Notes: generated from the sequence alone by a model not told the origin. 64,000 nt of DNA from Ephydatia muelleri (GCA_013339895.1 JABACO010000007.1:5918813-5982812), one strand, 5' to 3'. Shown: positions 24,601 through 35,422, counted from the stretch's first letter. Numbers and translations: made by a program.

Positions 24601-27600
24601 GAGTCAAAATTTAGGGGAGTCATTGGCGACTGTGACACCGGTGTCGCGGTACACTTTATCCCGGGATATTTTATCCGCCCGGATAATTAGCGCTAGTATT
24701 TAATTTCCGGCCGGATATTACATCCATCCTACCCTGGTATATTTTATCCTACCCTAGGATAAACTATCCTAGAATGTTTTATCCTATACGTACATGCATG
24801 TACGTATATTACCTACCCAAGGAAAGACTTTCTTAATAAGTTAGAAAATTTTATCATACAGGTACATGTAAAAACCCTGAGTTAAACGTTCACAATGCAT
24901 GCGCATAAATGCACCATATGCATGTATATGAGCTACACTTTAAATAAAATAACATTTTCCTAACAGTTTCAAAATGATTAATTTGCTTATGTTTCTTACA
25001 TAAATGGACTCTTCTTCGCCCATTTCGCATGCTGCCGTTTGAAGGTGGCCCCCCCCCCCCCCCCCCCCCCCCCCTTCCGATGATGAAAACAATAAATCGT
25101 TGCATTGAGCACACATCGATACAGCTGCAATAATTTCCATTTCTGTTGCGCCCACACATTCAAGGACTATGAATTTTAATTGGGACTGACAGATGCATGC
25201 TTAGTAGCCACTTGTACATCTAATGTTGTAATGAGGCCATTTTCTGCACCCTCGATACGCTTATAGAAAACGGGAATAAGCGCTAGATCGTGTGCATGGA
25301 CTCCTCGTAATTATATTCTGTAAAATTGAGTTGCTTCCTTTGCACGCGATTTGTAGTGGTACCCATCAAGGCATCGACGCCATCATGGTAGGCACAACTA
25401 ATCCTTTCTCCTTTAGGTTTGCAATGACCCGTTTGATACTAATCTCATTCACCATATCTGTTGCTCGATAATACCTCTCTCAGGACGTACATGTACATTG
25501 CAGCTTGCTGCCGGATTTCCCGTTTCTCGTTTGCTGTAGCTCCAGCACGATACATGCGTGAAGCCCGAGGTCACCATGTATCTCTGCCAGAAGTGAGCCA
25601 CAGTACTCAACCAAAAAGCTATACCGTTGCTCGTCGATATGCGAAGCACACATTTTCAAGTCATACGACAACACGTGCCAAGGCGGATAAAGTATCCCAG
25701 AGTAGGTTAAAATATATACTATCCGACCGGATGAATAATACTAGCACAAATTATCCCCCCGGATAAAATATTCGGGGGGGATATAATATGCTGTGACATC
25801 GGCTGGGTTTGGCCTGAGTCCTGCCGCGGAAAGGTCTGATCGACCTGATCAACACTTGTAATTGATTCTGTAGATTCTGCAGAAGCTTCAGAAGAACCAC
25901 CTAAGGAGATGCTGTCCCCAATCACAACGTATTGCATTTTTTGCAATTGACTTTGACGTAAGTCAATATTTTGGCTTTACAAGTGCGAATTTCAACTGCA
26001 TCAATGCATTCTGCTACTGCTACCAAAGAGATCCTTGGGGTGGCACACAGGAGCGCGAGGGACAGTATAGAAGACGAGTTTAAGCGCTATATGCTTGAAC
26101 TGGCGCGTTAATGACGTCATGCAATGGTGGAGCGACCATGAAGCTAACTTCCTTCACATTGCTCTGCTAGCCCCGCTAAAGTAATGATTTACCCATTCCG
26201 GTGTCCAGTGCTCACTCTGAAAGGATATATTCTCAGCTACACCTGACCGCAAGAGATGGCGGATGGATGCTGGCAGAGTGGAAAGAATAACGTTAAATAT
26301 AAATGCGATGGTTTTTAATTCGTGCTGTTAGTTTGGACCGGATATCGACCGGGACCGGCTTGAATCCAGGCGGCCAACCGTCAAACCGCCAACGTGACCG
26401 TATTGGTAAAACACGGTCACTGTTCGTCCGCCAACGTGACCGTTTGGATCCGGTACGGTTAGCCGTGAACGTGAACGTGACCGGATCGATAATAGCTGAC
26501 CGCGGCATCATGCCATGGGCCAGGGCTATTCTCGCTAGGGTGGCAAAGTGTTTAAGTATTAAAATGCTTAACCTGTAGCAGTTCAGGGTGCTGTTTCATG
26601 TACAATTAAGTACCATATTAACCCCTCTCCGCCCCCATCGCCCTTTTTTCTGAGTTTTAAATGAGCACTTACATGTACACGCTAATCTGGCGTCACGCGT
26701 ACTATTTGAATGTGGAGGTGTTCTTCGCCAGATGATTACCTTTTTTAAATTTATAATAAACATTGCACATACAGACCAGTAACTCTTTCGATGTAAATAA
26801 CTAAATGGGATCGTTTCCGCGAAAAGGGATCTAACGCATGTTTTTACAAGATTTCAAATTCTTCGATACTCTAGAAGTTTGAAATGTCCTCTACACATTG
26901 CTTCTTACGTACTAAGAATCGGAGTATCTGTCATGGAGTTGTAAAGCTCTGAATTTTTAAAAATCCATACACTTCAACGCAAGAGTTACATTTCTATTGC
27001 GCGTACTGGAAATTTTATAATGTATGCGTTAGGTCCCGATCCCAAATATCTACCTTAATTAATTAATTAATTAATGGTTTGGACATGATCGAGTAAAGAG
27101 TGGCCCCATCCTCAAAACACAGGTGACTCCTCCACTTTATTCTGGAACCACTTAGGCCTAAGCTGGCTGCTCTGATGCTGGAAAATTAAAGCCTTGCTTT
27201 ACTGACACGTACACATATTTACACCTCATTTTTCCCATTTTGGGCATGATATACTTTAGGATGCAAGTAACTTAAAAGGCACTTCCACGAATGGGTAGGC
27301 GAGACGCCACTTGTGAGAACGTGTACAATGCAGACCTCGTGGCACTGACTTAATTGCATCATCCCACTCTAATCGCATACATTAGTTAAGTTGTCAATGA
27401 CGTAATGCTTGAGTATAGCCACAAGAACTAATTTAATTACTTTTTCTGTGACAATTTCTAATACTATTAATTTCATTGCAAATTCCATAACAAATTTGTC
27501 ATTGCGATCTCCCGATTTTCTCTATCGATTGACGTATCGGAAATATTTTTGACTCAAAATGCAAAGACGGCCTCTCGATGTTCTCTCGATATCAGTGTCC

Positions 27601-28512
27601 ATCAATAGCGCGCTGAGTGGACAATTGATACGCATAATTAATAATTAAATCAGCGACGTTTTTCGGCTATGATGCGTGATTGCGCGATTTGCGCCATCAA
27701 TCGCCATCAATCGGCGATATTTGCAATCGATCGACCAATGTTGACACTTCATCATCACTCGATGGTCAGAGTGATGTACATATAAGAGTCAATCGATCGA
27801 TCCGGAACGTAAATCGTTCGATTAGGAATCTTACCAGATCAGGAAATGGACCATGCATGCATATCCCTGGACTGATTCGTCTATCATGCAGTACGCATGC
27901 GCAGATGAGATGATGCATGCATGACTTACTTTCTTTGCAGTCGTTGTTTCTCAAAAGGTCGTTATCCTTTCCTGCATAGTAGTGTAGCCATGCGAACAGG
28001 TTGTACAAGCTCAGTTGGACCACCTCAGGTGGGTTAGATTCCTTCCTGATGGCCATGTATCTCGTGTAGCCACTATTGAGCTTGGACTGGCTGATGGCAT
28101 TCAGATACCGTTTGCGTTCAGCAATTGTTAAGTCCGCCGTGCTCTTACGTTTCCGCGGGACCTGTTGCCGAGTGCAAATCCCTCCCACCATTGTATATCC
28201 GAACGCGCACTGGCTGCAATCGTAGCCCCAGTAGTTCCCGTTGCATTTGCAGAGGTAATCGAAGTAGTACGGCCAGTTCTCTCGCGTGTCACCGGCGGCG
28301 TTAATGACGAGATTCGGAAGTATGGCTGACAGGGGACTGCACGATCCTCGCGAGGGCGACAGGTTTGAACCGCAAGCACCGGCGTTAGGTATGTTTGGGC
28401 TGGGACAGCATATCCGGTTGGAGTTAGGCTGTCCATTGGTGACGCAAAGACCTGGGATCTGTCCCGCTACCTGTTGATATAGCAGAAGCGATACCGCCAA
28501 AAGAAACAGCAT
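21271..28512 (-). CDS. Tyrosinase-like copper oxidase, three exons, two apparent frameshifts
   Basis: Exons in coding order are 28512-27930, 22740-22219 and 21649-21271. Joining is GAA A|AG at the first junction and LHNA|GH at the second. Type-3 copper histidines are all visible: WLHYY, YGHEAS and WHR for CuA; LHN, GH and SANDPIFLSHH for CuB. The family oxidises phenols or catechols (melanin, quinone cross-linking). It starts with a signal peptide (MLFLLAVSLLLYQQ) and a Cys-rich segment, so the protein is secreted. A hydrophobic C-terminus (about 21271-21320) suggests a membrane or GPI anchor. Two breaks are seen: in exon 2 near 22285 (after YAEGF the frame hits TAA, while the sequence continuing to LHNA is in another frame) and near 21325, before the hydrophobic tail. 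These could be pseudogenising mutations, sequence errors, or for the second a real earlier stop. Confidence 0.8.
22219..22740 (-). CDS. Tyrosinase-like exon 2: copper site A core
   Basis: The acceptor CCCCCTTCAG is at 22741. The exon carries YGHEASGFLTWHRILLLWFE, the SLPYWDWT motif and a Cys-rich insert, then GFRGYAEGF. After that the frame meets TAA, but one base away the frame continues through a short Cys-containing stretch to ERKLHNA and a clean GCG|GTAAGT donor. Length arithmetic (one surplus base) agrees with a single-nucleotide indel between 22285 and 22300. Confidence 0.82.
23040..23245. repeat. ACCGTCAAA-rich inverted-word repeat
   Basis: Within the tyrosinase intron, words such as ACCGTCAAA, GCGGTTCGC and TTTGACGGT recur in both orientations. 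A related block lies at 26330-26510 (GTGACCG, CGGTTAGCCG, CCGTCAAACCGCC). Both look like copies of a short palindrome-rich element. I cannot define ends. Confidence 0.5.
23569..24641. mobile_element. Non-autonomous inverted-repeat element carrying a retroelement integrase fragment
   Basis: The ends are inverted: CCGGTGTCAGAG...AATGACTCCC at 23569 and the complement GGGAGTCATTGG...CTGTGACACCGG at 24641. This fits an element TGTCA...TGACA with a CCGG target duplication. Many copies of the palindromic word GAGTCATATATGCCTAGGCATATATGACTC (in pieces) occupy both flanks (23580-23665 and 24225-24620). Between them, 23690-24230 encodes a decayed + strand integrase fragment. It lies inside the tyrosinase intron. 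Confidence 0.7.
23699..24230 (+). pseudogene. Ty3/gypsy-type integrase H2C2 zinc-binding fragment, decayed
   Basis: Conceptual reading with one apparent intron (donor after GIEG at about 23965, acceptor TTGTACATGTAG at about 24026) gives a CHAG...SHLGRDKTIQKISRRFFW pattern, typical of the HHCC domain before a retroelement integrase. In-frame stops follow where VFVQHCDKC is expected, so a zinc cysteine is lost. A WHQVGDF-like remnant follows. No integrase core is left, so this is a fragment, possibly once captured as a host-like exon. Confidence 0.65.
24638..25802. mobile_element. MITE-like element with about 85-bp inverted repeats
   Basis: The left end (24643 onward: GTCGCGGTACACTTTATCC, GGATATTTTATCCG, GGATAATTAGCGCTAGTATT) matches the reverse complement of the right end (to 25797) over about 85 bp. 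Both ends are built from GGATAAAATATCC-like palindromes. It abuts the preceding element at the shared CCGG (24638-24641). The interior includes a 26-bp poly-C run (25050-25075) and no convincing ORF. Confidence 0.75.
26805..27043. mobile_element. MITE copy A (GGATCRTTTCCGCGA family)
   Basis: Left end TGGGATCGTTTCCGCGAAAAGGGATCTAACGCAT. The right end is the complement of TGGGATCGGGACCTAACGCAT, i.e. the same end with a 13-bp deletion. A second, inverted copy is at 31143-31375 and a partial copy at about 58945-58975. Confidence 0.72.
27044..27929. other. Remaining tyrosinase intron 1, no gene
   Basis: AT-rich DNA with a TTAATTAA run (27056-27075) and CGATCG-rich palindromic words at 27690-27830. 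No coding signal beyond the shadow of exon 1. Confidence 0.6.
27930..28512 (-). CDS. Tyrosinase-like exon 1: signal peptide, Cys-rich domain, start of copper site A
   Basis: The ATG at 28512 opens a signal peptide ending near QVAGQ. Paired cysteines follow (CCPSPN, CGSNLSPSRGSC, CKCNGNYWGYDCSQC), resembling the EGF/laminin-like N-terminal segment of animal tyrosinases. RKRKSTADLT, then SLYNLFAWLHYYAGKD, brings in the first copper histidine. The donor GAAA|GTAAGT at 27930 leaves phase 1. Confidence 0.85.
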
Positions 28513-28930
28513 GGCTGTTGGTACTATATAGGATATAGTTCAATTAATCGAGCCGTGATATACAAAAATGAAAGGCGTATTTTTACAGTTTCTAATGACT
28601 GTTACAGGGACGGTGAACGAGATTTATACTGGGGGTAAAGATTAAGAATATATTATGAGTGGGCGAAATGAATTGAATTTTATTATCGTCGTGGGGCTAC
28701 AGTCGACAACTTGAATAGACCAACTATTGTCTTTCTTATCGCCGTACATTATCTCACTCCCTTCATCAGTTTTCGTCTTATCACCATCCCCGGAACGAAT
28801 TATAAATATCTGATTGCAGAAACCTTGTAGCACAAGAATCATCATCACGCATTATGATCGCATCAGGGACAGCTGTTTCGTGACTGTGTGGATGAGGCGC
28901 AGGGTCTGCGATCGCTGCACGAGTCTTACG

Positions 28931-29028
28931 TGTAAAGAATCCAATATGCTTTGTCTGCTTCAACTTTGGGTCGTCAGATATCTGACGACCCAAAGTTGAA
29001 GCAGACAAAGCGTGTCGGATTCTTTACA
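28931..29028. repeat. Long near-perfect palindrome
   Basis: A perfect inverted repeat with 32-bp arms and no spacer (28948-29011) is centred on GTCAGATATCTGAC. After a 5-bp mismatch block (AATAT against GACAC) it extends through TGTAAAGAATCC/GGATTCTTTACA to 28931-29028. It lies upstream of the tyrosinase start. Confidence 0.95.
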
Positions 29029-29189
29029 CATAACAAAATTAAATTCAACTGCTGTGTAATGGGCCCACTCGTTACATATTTTTAGTTATACCACCCATGC
29101 AGTATAAAACACTTTCGCCGTCACTGTAACAGACGTCATTTATATCATTTTATCTTTTAACTGAGAAACAGGTGAAACGATTGGTTTGG

Positions 29190-29430
29190 AGCCAGTGTAA
29201 ATGGAAACATTCAGGGACGCTCTGCAACCCAAACAATTTGTTGGAGATTTGACATGACATGTGACGGAAAGGGTATCTTATGTGATCCTACAATCTCTAT
29301 ACAGGTCTACTCCGCAGATGTCCTGTTGATGCAGCATGCAACGAAAATTCTCAACTGTGGCCTGCGCATAAGGACGTCGACATGGCTGTTAGTATGCCAA
29401 ACTACGCGCTACGGTTCCAGTCCGTACAAA
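29190..29430 (+). pseudogene. Displaced copy of part of the tyrosinase exon 2, opposite strand
   Basis: In + orientation the sequence repeats exon 2 of the minus-strand gene from CCAGTGTAAATGG... through the GATGTCCTGTTGATGCAGC stretch to CCAAACTACG..TTCCAGTCCGT. It has scattered substitutions, a roughly 17-bp loss near 29245, a CA-to-ATA change at TCTCTATACAGG and several frame changes. There is no flanking tyrosinase exon 1 or 3. It is a fragment left by an inverted partial duplication. Confidence 0.85.
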
Positions 29431-30130
29431 CGCGCACGCTACAATGCATGCATTTATACCATATACACGGCACTCTCGCCACAACATAGTTGTTGGTACC
29501 ACTGCGTGTGTGATGATGTTGTTGTTGTTGTTGGCAAGGTTTAATACAGCGGCAAGGTCGCTCCAAAGCGTACCACAGACAGGCCTATTGGAAGCAATTG
29601 AAGAGTGGTTAGATCAGCAGAGATAAGGGGGAGTGTTGGAGGGAGAGGGGCAAGCAGTTCCCTGCCATTCCCCAGAAGTCAATTTACATATTTCCTGCAA
29701 TCTGAGAGGCATTATTTGGGTCAGAATGATAGGAAAAGCACAACAAATGCATGAATTGTCCGAGGGGGGGGGGGGGGGGGTAAGGAAAACAGTACGAGAC
29801 CCCATCGTCCAAAACTGTAGAGCTTGTAGAGAGGATTACGAATCTGCTTTTAAAACAAAAATCTGACTTCAGGGAAAAAAAGTGACAGGGCATTGAAAAA
29901 GGGGGGCGGAGGGGGTGGGTACCCCCTACTAAAATTGAATTTAACAGCGTGTTTTGGCAATTTTTTTGTTTCGCGTCAGATTTACATGGGAGTAGAACGA
30001 ATATATATTTCCCAGTGATAGGACCTCGCTGGGACACCTCGTTATCGCTAGACACCTTCTACAGCGCCACCGATCGATAAAAGCATTTAACCCCACACGA
30101 CCACTCGCAGTATAGATTTTAATTTTGTTA

Positions 30131-30720
30131 GCAATGGATTGCGACAGGACCGGTGTGGCAAGTACTTAAAAAGTAATCAAATTGATAATGTACGCCGACA
30201 CTATGATTCCGATTCGTGCAAAAGAGAGACTGCATGCGCAGCAGCCGCAATAAGCCTGCATGCATCGCAGCCTCCTGATAAGAGGCAGCGGCTCCTGTGC
30301 ACGAGCGCTATGACTACTGCTTCTCCCGAGGAACGCTCTACTTGCGATGAATCCTTTGCTAGCAATGATTCCGTTGCTAGTGTAGAGCATAACCAGTCTA
30401 AGCCGTTCTGTTGTGGGTATACGCCAGGTGTTCCTTCACCCACAACAGGGAGTGTACGGCAGTATGTGTGGAGCTACCACTATTTAGACTTCATGCAGTC
30501 AGTGCACCCAAGTCAAACATTGACAGAGGAGGAGGTTCTAAAGTATGCTCTACGTAAGAAGAATACGTAGGAGTGCTTAGGAAGGAATATGCAGCAAAGG
30601 ATCAGGAGAGGAGGCTTGCCATGGACCTCACCAAGTTGAATAGTGATGCTACTTCAGTTACCAACCCAGCTCTCTTTTGGAGCAAAGTAGTTTTAGTGCA
30701 GGAAAGGTGATTATACATAT
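30131..30720 (+). CDS. Hypothetical ORF, possible C2HC zinc-finger protein, mobile-element type
   Basis: An open stretch of about 143 codons (30139-30570) starts with RCGKYLKSNQIDNVRRHYDS followed by SC, a C..C...H...C arrangement like a small zinc finger. The middle is Ser/Thr-rich and it ends in WSYHYLDFMQ and a Lys-rich tail. A start ATG at 30134 (ATGGATTGCGAC) is out of frame with it, so the N-terminus seems damaged. The frame is lost at 30570 but similar composition continues in another frame to about 30715. I do not recognise the family. Confidence 0.35.
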
Positions 30721-31142
30721 CATTGCTAGGCGGTTTCTTTGTGCAAATTTGTGGTTACGTGTGAGGCCGTAGGGTGGTGGGTACCCTTTTACGAAATCTA
30801 GGGATGGGTGTTTACAAAAACATTTTTGCCCCCCCCCCCCTCGGAATTGTCAATGTCAAATTTTATTTTGTGCCACAGAAATTTCGTCCTCAATATTCAA
30901 GTTGAACTTAGCTTGTTCATTATGCTTTTTGCTATATGGTAAATAGCCTTTATTCTAGAATATTTTAGAAAAATAGATGACGTTCTAAAATAATACTTTG
31001 TCATTCTATACATGGACAAGAGCAACGGAATCTAATAAGAATCTGAAAAGGTATTACAAGTTTGGTGATTTTGTGGTCAGGTCATCGTCCGAAAACCTGA
31101 TCCATTCCGACGGCCCTGTACCATGATGGATGCTAGTGATAT

Positions 31143-31375
31143 ATAGGATCATTTCCGAGAAAGGGACCTAAACTCATTCATTTTAAAATTCCAGTACGCG
31201 CAATAGAAATGTAGCGCTTGCGTTGAAATGAATGGTTAATTAAAAATTCAGAACCGTGAAACTCAACGCATGACAGACTCCGATTCTCAGTGCAAAGTGT
31301 AGCGGTCATTTCAGACTTCTAGAATATCCAAATAATTGGAATCTTGAAAAAACATCGCGGAAACGATCCATATAT
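31143..31375. mobile_element. MITE copy B (GGATCRTTTCCGCGA family)
   Basis: Ends TATAGGATCATTTCCGAGAAAGGGACC and the complement of TATATGGATCGTTTCCGCGATG are inverted and flanked by TATATA-like sequence, compatible with a TA-rich target duplication. The interior matches 26805-27043 in reverse orientation. Confidence 0.7.
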
Positions 31376-32138
31376 ACATGTATTGATATTTGCTTCACCC
31401 TAGCCCTGTCTTGAAATGTGATGTGTGTTGGGTGGATGTGATTAGCCGCAGCCTGTTCTCTATTTATCTGATGGGGAGGGGGGGTGGCAAGTGCATGTAT
31501 ATCCCCTATCGACATAAATTCTCCATTCCCCCCCAGGCATAAGAATGTCACAGACTGAGTCTGGAGTAAGAAGATAAAAAATATGGAACTTAGAAAAAGG
31601 ACCAGGGAAGTAGCTTTTTCTTGCCGTGCTGTTTGACTGCACAACTGAGCACGCGAAGCACCCTATCACCTGTTAACCCCTTAACCTTCATTCAAAGAGC
31701 AATTGAAAGGGCCTTTATGGCATTTTCCATTTTACTGCAGAGCGCATGCACTCATACGTCACAACTCACCTGGAAGTTCGCGAGCCTCACAGATATCCCG
31801 CCAAAATGCAACTCGTAATGAATTAAGGACCACGTGATTGCTATAGCGTTGCGCCTTATGTTGAAATGCGATAAACATGTGAGCAGTAGATAAAATACAG
31901 AATCCAGGGGCATTGTAAAACATTTAAGACGCATGAAATCGCAATTGAAATCTATGAATAATAATTATTAACATTTTGATTTCTTTAGACGCTTTGCGAT
32001 GGAGTTCCATTGCAGTCAGCTTATAAAACATTCCAGGGTGTGCGGTGGGAGGTTGGTGGTAGCAAAGAAATGTAAAAGAACCATTTAAAACTCCCAATCT
32101 TACAAAAAGGAGCTTAAAAACTAGCTTTTGGTATCGAT
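31376..32138. other. No gene seen
   Basis: ORFs of 60-110 codons on both strands (for example 31306-31644 minus) show no domain, splice pattern or conserved motif. A CCCC/GGGG-rich patch lies near 31470-31535. Confidence 0.5.
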
Positions 32139-33230
32139 GTGATCGTTTATCATATGGAGATCCACCCATCATCGTTCTGCAAACCTTGTAAGCTAAGTAT
32201 GGAGAGAGTGTTAAACGCTTCCAGTCAGAGAAAGATAGTACCTTTCAGAAGTTTGGTCACGCCCTACAAGCGGAAAGTTCATGCCGCAGACAAGTGTGAA
32301 ATGAGTGAAGAGCTAATTCTAACTGAATTTACCAACAATAGATATCTACAATATAATAATAGAGTGTGATATATAATACTTTATCTCCTCCATATGAAAA
32401 GGATAATGAGGTACTCATGGCATCTGTGATTCAAAGAATGCTGTCTGAATACCCAGAACCAAATGTTTTGCAGGTTACAACTGGGGGCGGAGGAGTAAGT
32501 ATATTTGTATAGCAATTATAATATCATCAACAATTCACCCTCATTCCAGCCAATAACTCTTGTAAAGGTTACAAAAGGACAAGGCCGAAGTGAAACGTCG
32601 AAACAAACGTTGCGTTGTCACCGCAAAGACCTTCAAAAATGTGGCCCAGCAGTATCCTGTTCTCCTCATGGATGCTCAGCAGACTGCAGACAAATTTGAA
32701 GGGGCATTCACTATGCTACTCCATCTACGACCAATATTTTGTAACAGATGAGAAATGTGGAGAGTTAGATAATAGCAAAATGATGTCACTGTGGATCAGT
32801 ATTAACTATGCAATATTTTTCACAGATGAAGCTAATGAACTACTTTCTCCAATGAAAATGTCTCACCCAACATGCACCTATTAGATCGAGGAGCACACTG
32901 TTGAGTGAGTGAGAAGATACGTTTGGATTTGGCATGTTGAGAGAACAAGGTGCTGAATCAATTCACCGCCGTTTCAACGCCACCTACAATTCAATCAGAA
33001 ACAAAGAAAAGAGGCTAAGGCGCATCGTCAAAGAGCACTTAATAAGGTGCATCGTCATAGAGCACTTAATAAGTATTTCTCCTGACTCAATCCGTGCTCA
33101 GCCACCATCCACAAAGAGAGTAAAACGTGCGCCAAAACATGCTGTTCTTCGTAGTATAATGGATTTATACACGTACACTCCCTCCATACATGCAGCACCA
33201 CAAAACAAGACGTTCCTTACATTCACTTGA
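32139..33230 (+). pseudogene. Decayed ORF of a mobile-element-like protein
   Basis: Pieces in different frames follow one another. A Cys-pair start (FCKPCKLSMERVLNASSQRK, about 32175) is followed by an acidic VLMASVIQRMLSEYP segment (32415-32470) and a basic segment near 32560-32620. A last block is LLREQGAESIHRRFNATY...RRIVKEHL (32935-33060) with a basic tail TKRVKRAP. From memory, an EQGAESIH-type C-terminal motif occurs in repetitive uncharacterised proteins of sponges and cnidarians. Stops and frame changes separate the pieces. Confidence 0.45.
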
Positions 33231-33239
33231 CAATGTTTG

Positions 33240-35400
33240 CACGTTACTATTGTATCATACAAATCGCGCCTCAGAAAAAGAGTAAGATAAAACGAAAGCT
33301 CATCGATCTATGTACAATACCTTTTTGTACACGTCGTTTCTCAACTGGAAATCGCACGTTGGGGATAACTAGTTTTGCTAAACTATCTTCGTGTAAGTAG
33401 GCCGCTTTTGAAGGACGCTTCTCCAAACTTTGATGCCCAAATATACCGTGTTCAGTAAAGCACAGATTTATCTTCAAAAATACCTCGTCTAAAGGGTCAT
33501 CACGTGTTTAACTGTACAACGAATTCCATAATCATTACAACCGTTGCTAGGTGAGGTAATTGCCATTTCAAAATTTTGCCAATTCAATGGATCTTAACAC
33601 CCGTGCTCGATAACTAATGCGTCATCCATCGTCATTAACTGGAATAGCTAATCCATTATCTGAACGCCCTTCTCCAAAAACCTTGTCAATGTGTGGGTGC
33701 GTGTGCATGTAAGTGTATGCGTGTGTATGTGAGTGTCACAAAGGGCGGATTGAAAGGTTGTGTTTGTTTAGATGTGAGTATGCGTGTGTAAGTGTATGTG
33801 TGTATATTTGTGTGTAACACGCACGCACACACAATAAGGGTGGATTGAAAGTTGGGTCGTATGCATGTACAAGGGTTATTCTATATCAAATCAACACACA
33901 TATGTCTCATTTTTGGAAACAATTTTGTGCATGAGTTCAGGCTATGACCTAGTATATTTATTCATTGCATTACTATCGATTGTTCATCAGTTATTGGGTG
34001 TTGAAAATTTGACCACATATGTAAACTACAGTATGCTAAATATCTTAGCAGCAGTAGCGATGGTTATTTTAGCATGCATACAGAACGTCATGGCTAACAT
34101 TTAAATAAAAAAAGGAACTTCATTATTGAACACAACGGAAAATATGCTTTTCTAGTGTAATAATTGCTGCCATTAAATTTTTTTTGTTTAATTAATAATA
34201 GTCAAAGGCTATCTCTTGGCTTGTTGTGCTTTCATTTGTAAGATGGAACGCCAAGCCGTTACTAAACTACACCGCATCGAAGCGTTCGTGTTTTGTCCTG
34301 AAGAAACCCTTCAAAAGCGATAATTGTAACTAAACTAACTTATAAGTGGCCACAAATAATGAATTTAATTTTATGTGAGCAGGCTACTTTGCAGTCATTG
34401 AAAAGCTATTCTACCTAAAAGTTGGTCTGTGATGACAAAAAAAAAGTGATTGCTATGCAGCTTATTGAAAGTCCCCCTGTCATGCAAGGTTGGTTTCTCA
34501 AGAGATGCAAAACATACCATGCAATGGGAAATATTAAGCATGGTAGTAAGCTACCTTAGTACCATGAAACTTTTCATTATGCACAGATATATCACTAGTG
34601 TGGCCTTACTGGTTTTTTGTGCTGGCAATAATAATCGCAATGATAACTGATACTTCTTTTTACAACAAAGGTTGTAAGTTTGTTTGCAAAGAAGTATCAG
34701 TTATCATGGGCTCAGGAGGCTAAACATATCTTGTCATGTTTGGCCCTCAGACTAGCTATGAAAACATCAGTAGCTAATGAGCTTACTCTGATCAGATCAA
34801 ATGCGGGAGCCATGCTAAACAGGGTTAATGTAGTCATGTGGTTTAGTGCGTTATAACTGTGCTGTTGATGTCGTATCTGTAATAAATATGTACAAGAGCA
34901 CTGTATACAAATGTGGTAAATTAAATTATTATTTTATGAAACTTCAACCTGTGGAACGCCTCGCCAAAGCATTACAGGTTAACATTCCTAAGCTCTCTTC
35001 TCGAGTAAAAATTAAAGGCGACTACCCGTGGGGCCAACTAATTTAGAATGATGCGAGATGCATTTTGTAGCAATCGTCATAACATATTTTTGGAAGATGA
35101 CTCCGTGCATATGGAAGTACCTGTGTAGCGCATCTACATCCTCTAATCCTTAAGGTACAACTCAGGGACGGATCCAGAATTTGGGGAAAGGGGGGGAGGG
35201 GGGGGGGGGGGGGGGGGAGAGTGGGTGGTCTAATAACTGCATTAACAAATGAGGGCGGGTACCGGAGGGGGGCGTGCCCCATCTTGTGAAGCAAAGGTGC
35301 TCTCAGTGGGGTCTGGAGCTTCGTCCCAGCCACTATTTTAATTTCTGCATTTATTTATCATGCATGAAATACTGTACACGTAATATGATTCGCTAACATG
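33240..35400. other. No gene seen; one hairpin and a poly-G run
   Basis: AT-rich DNA. A TGTG-rich patch is at 33690-33830 and a 66-bp hairpin at 34641-34706 is listed separately. A poly-G stretch lies at 35189-35218. No ORF has recognisable content. Confidence 0.5.
34641..34706. repeat. Stem-loop with nested inner hairpin
   Basis: Outer arms TGATAACTGATACTTCTTT and AAAGAAGTATCAGTTATCA are perfectly complementary (19 bp). Inside the loop, TTACAAC and GTTGTAA form a second stem. It could be a tiny foldback element or a small-RNA precursor; the sequence does not decide. Confidence 0.85.
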
Positions 35401-35422
35401 AAATTAAAAATTAGCCAGTTAC

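Noticed and set aside
25449-25766. ORFs on both strands at the right side of the GGATAAA element
   Set aside because: No domain recognised and the frames overlap the inverted-repeat arm.
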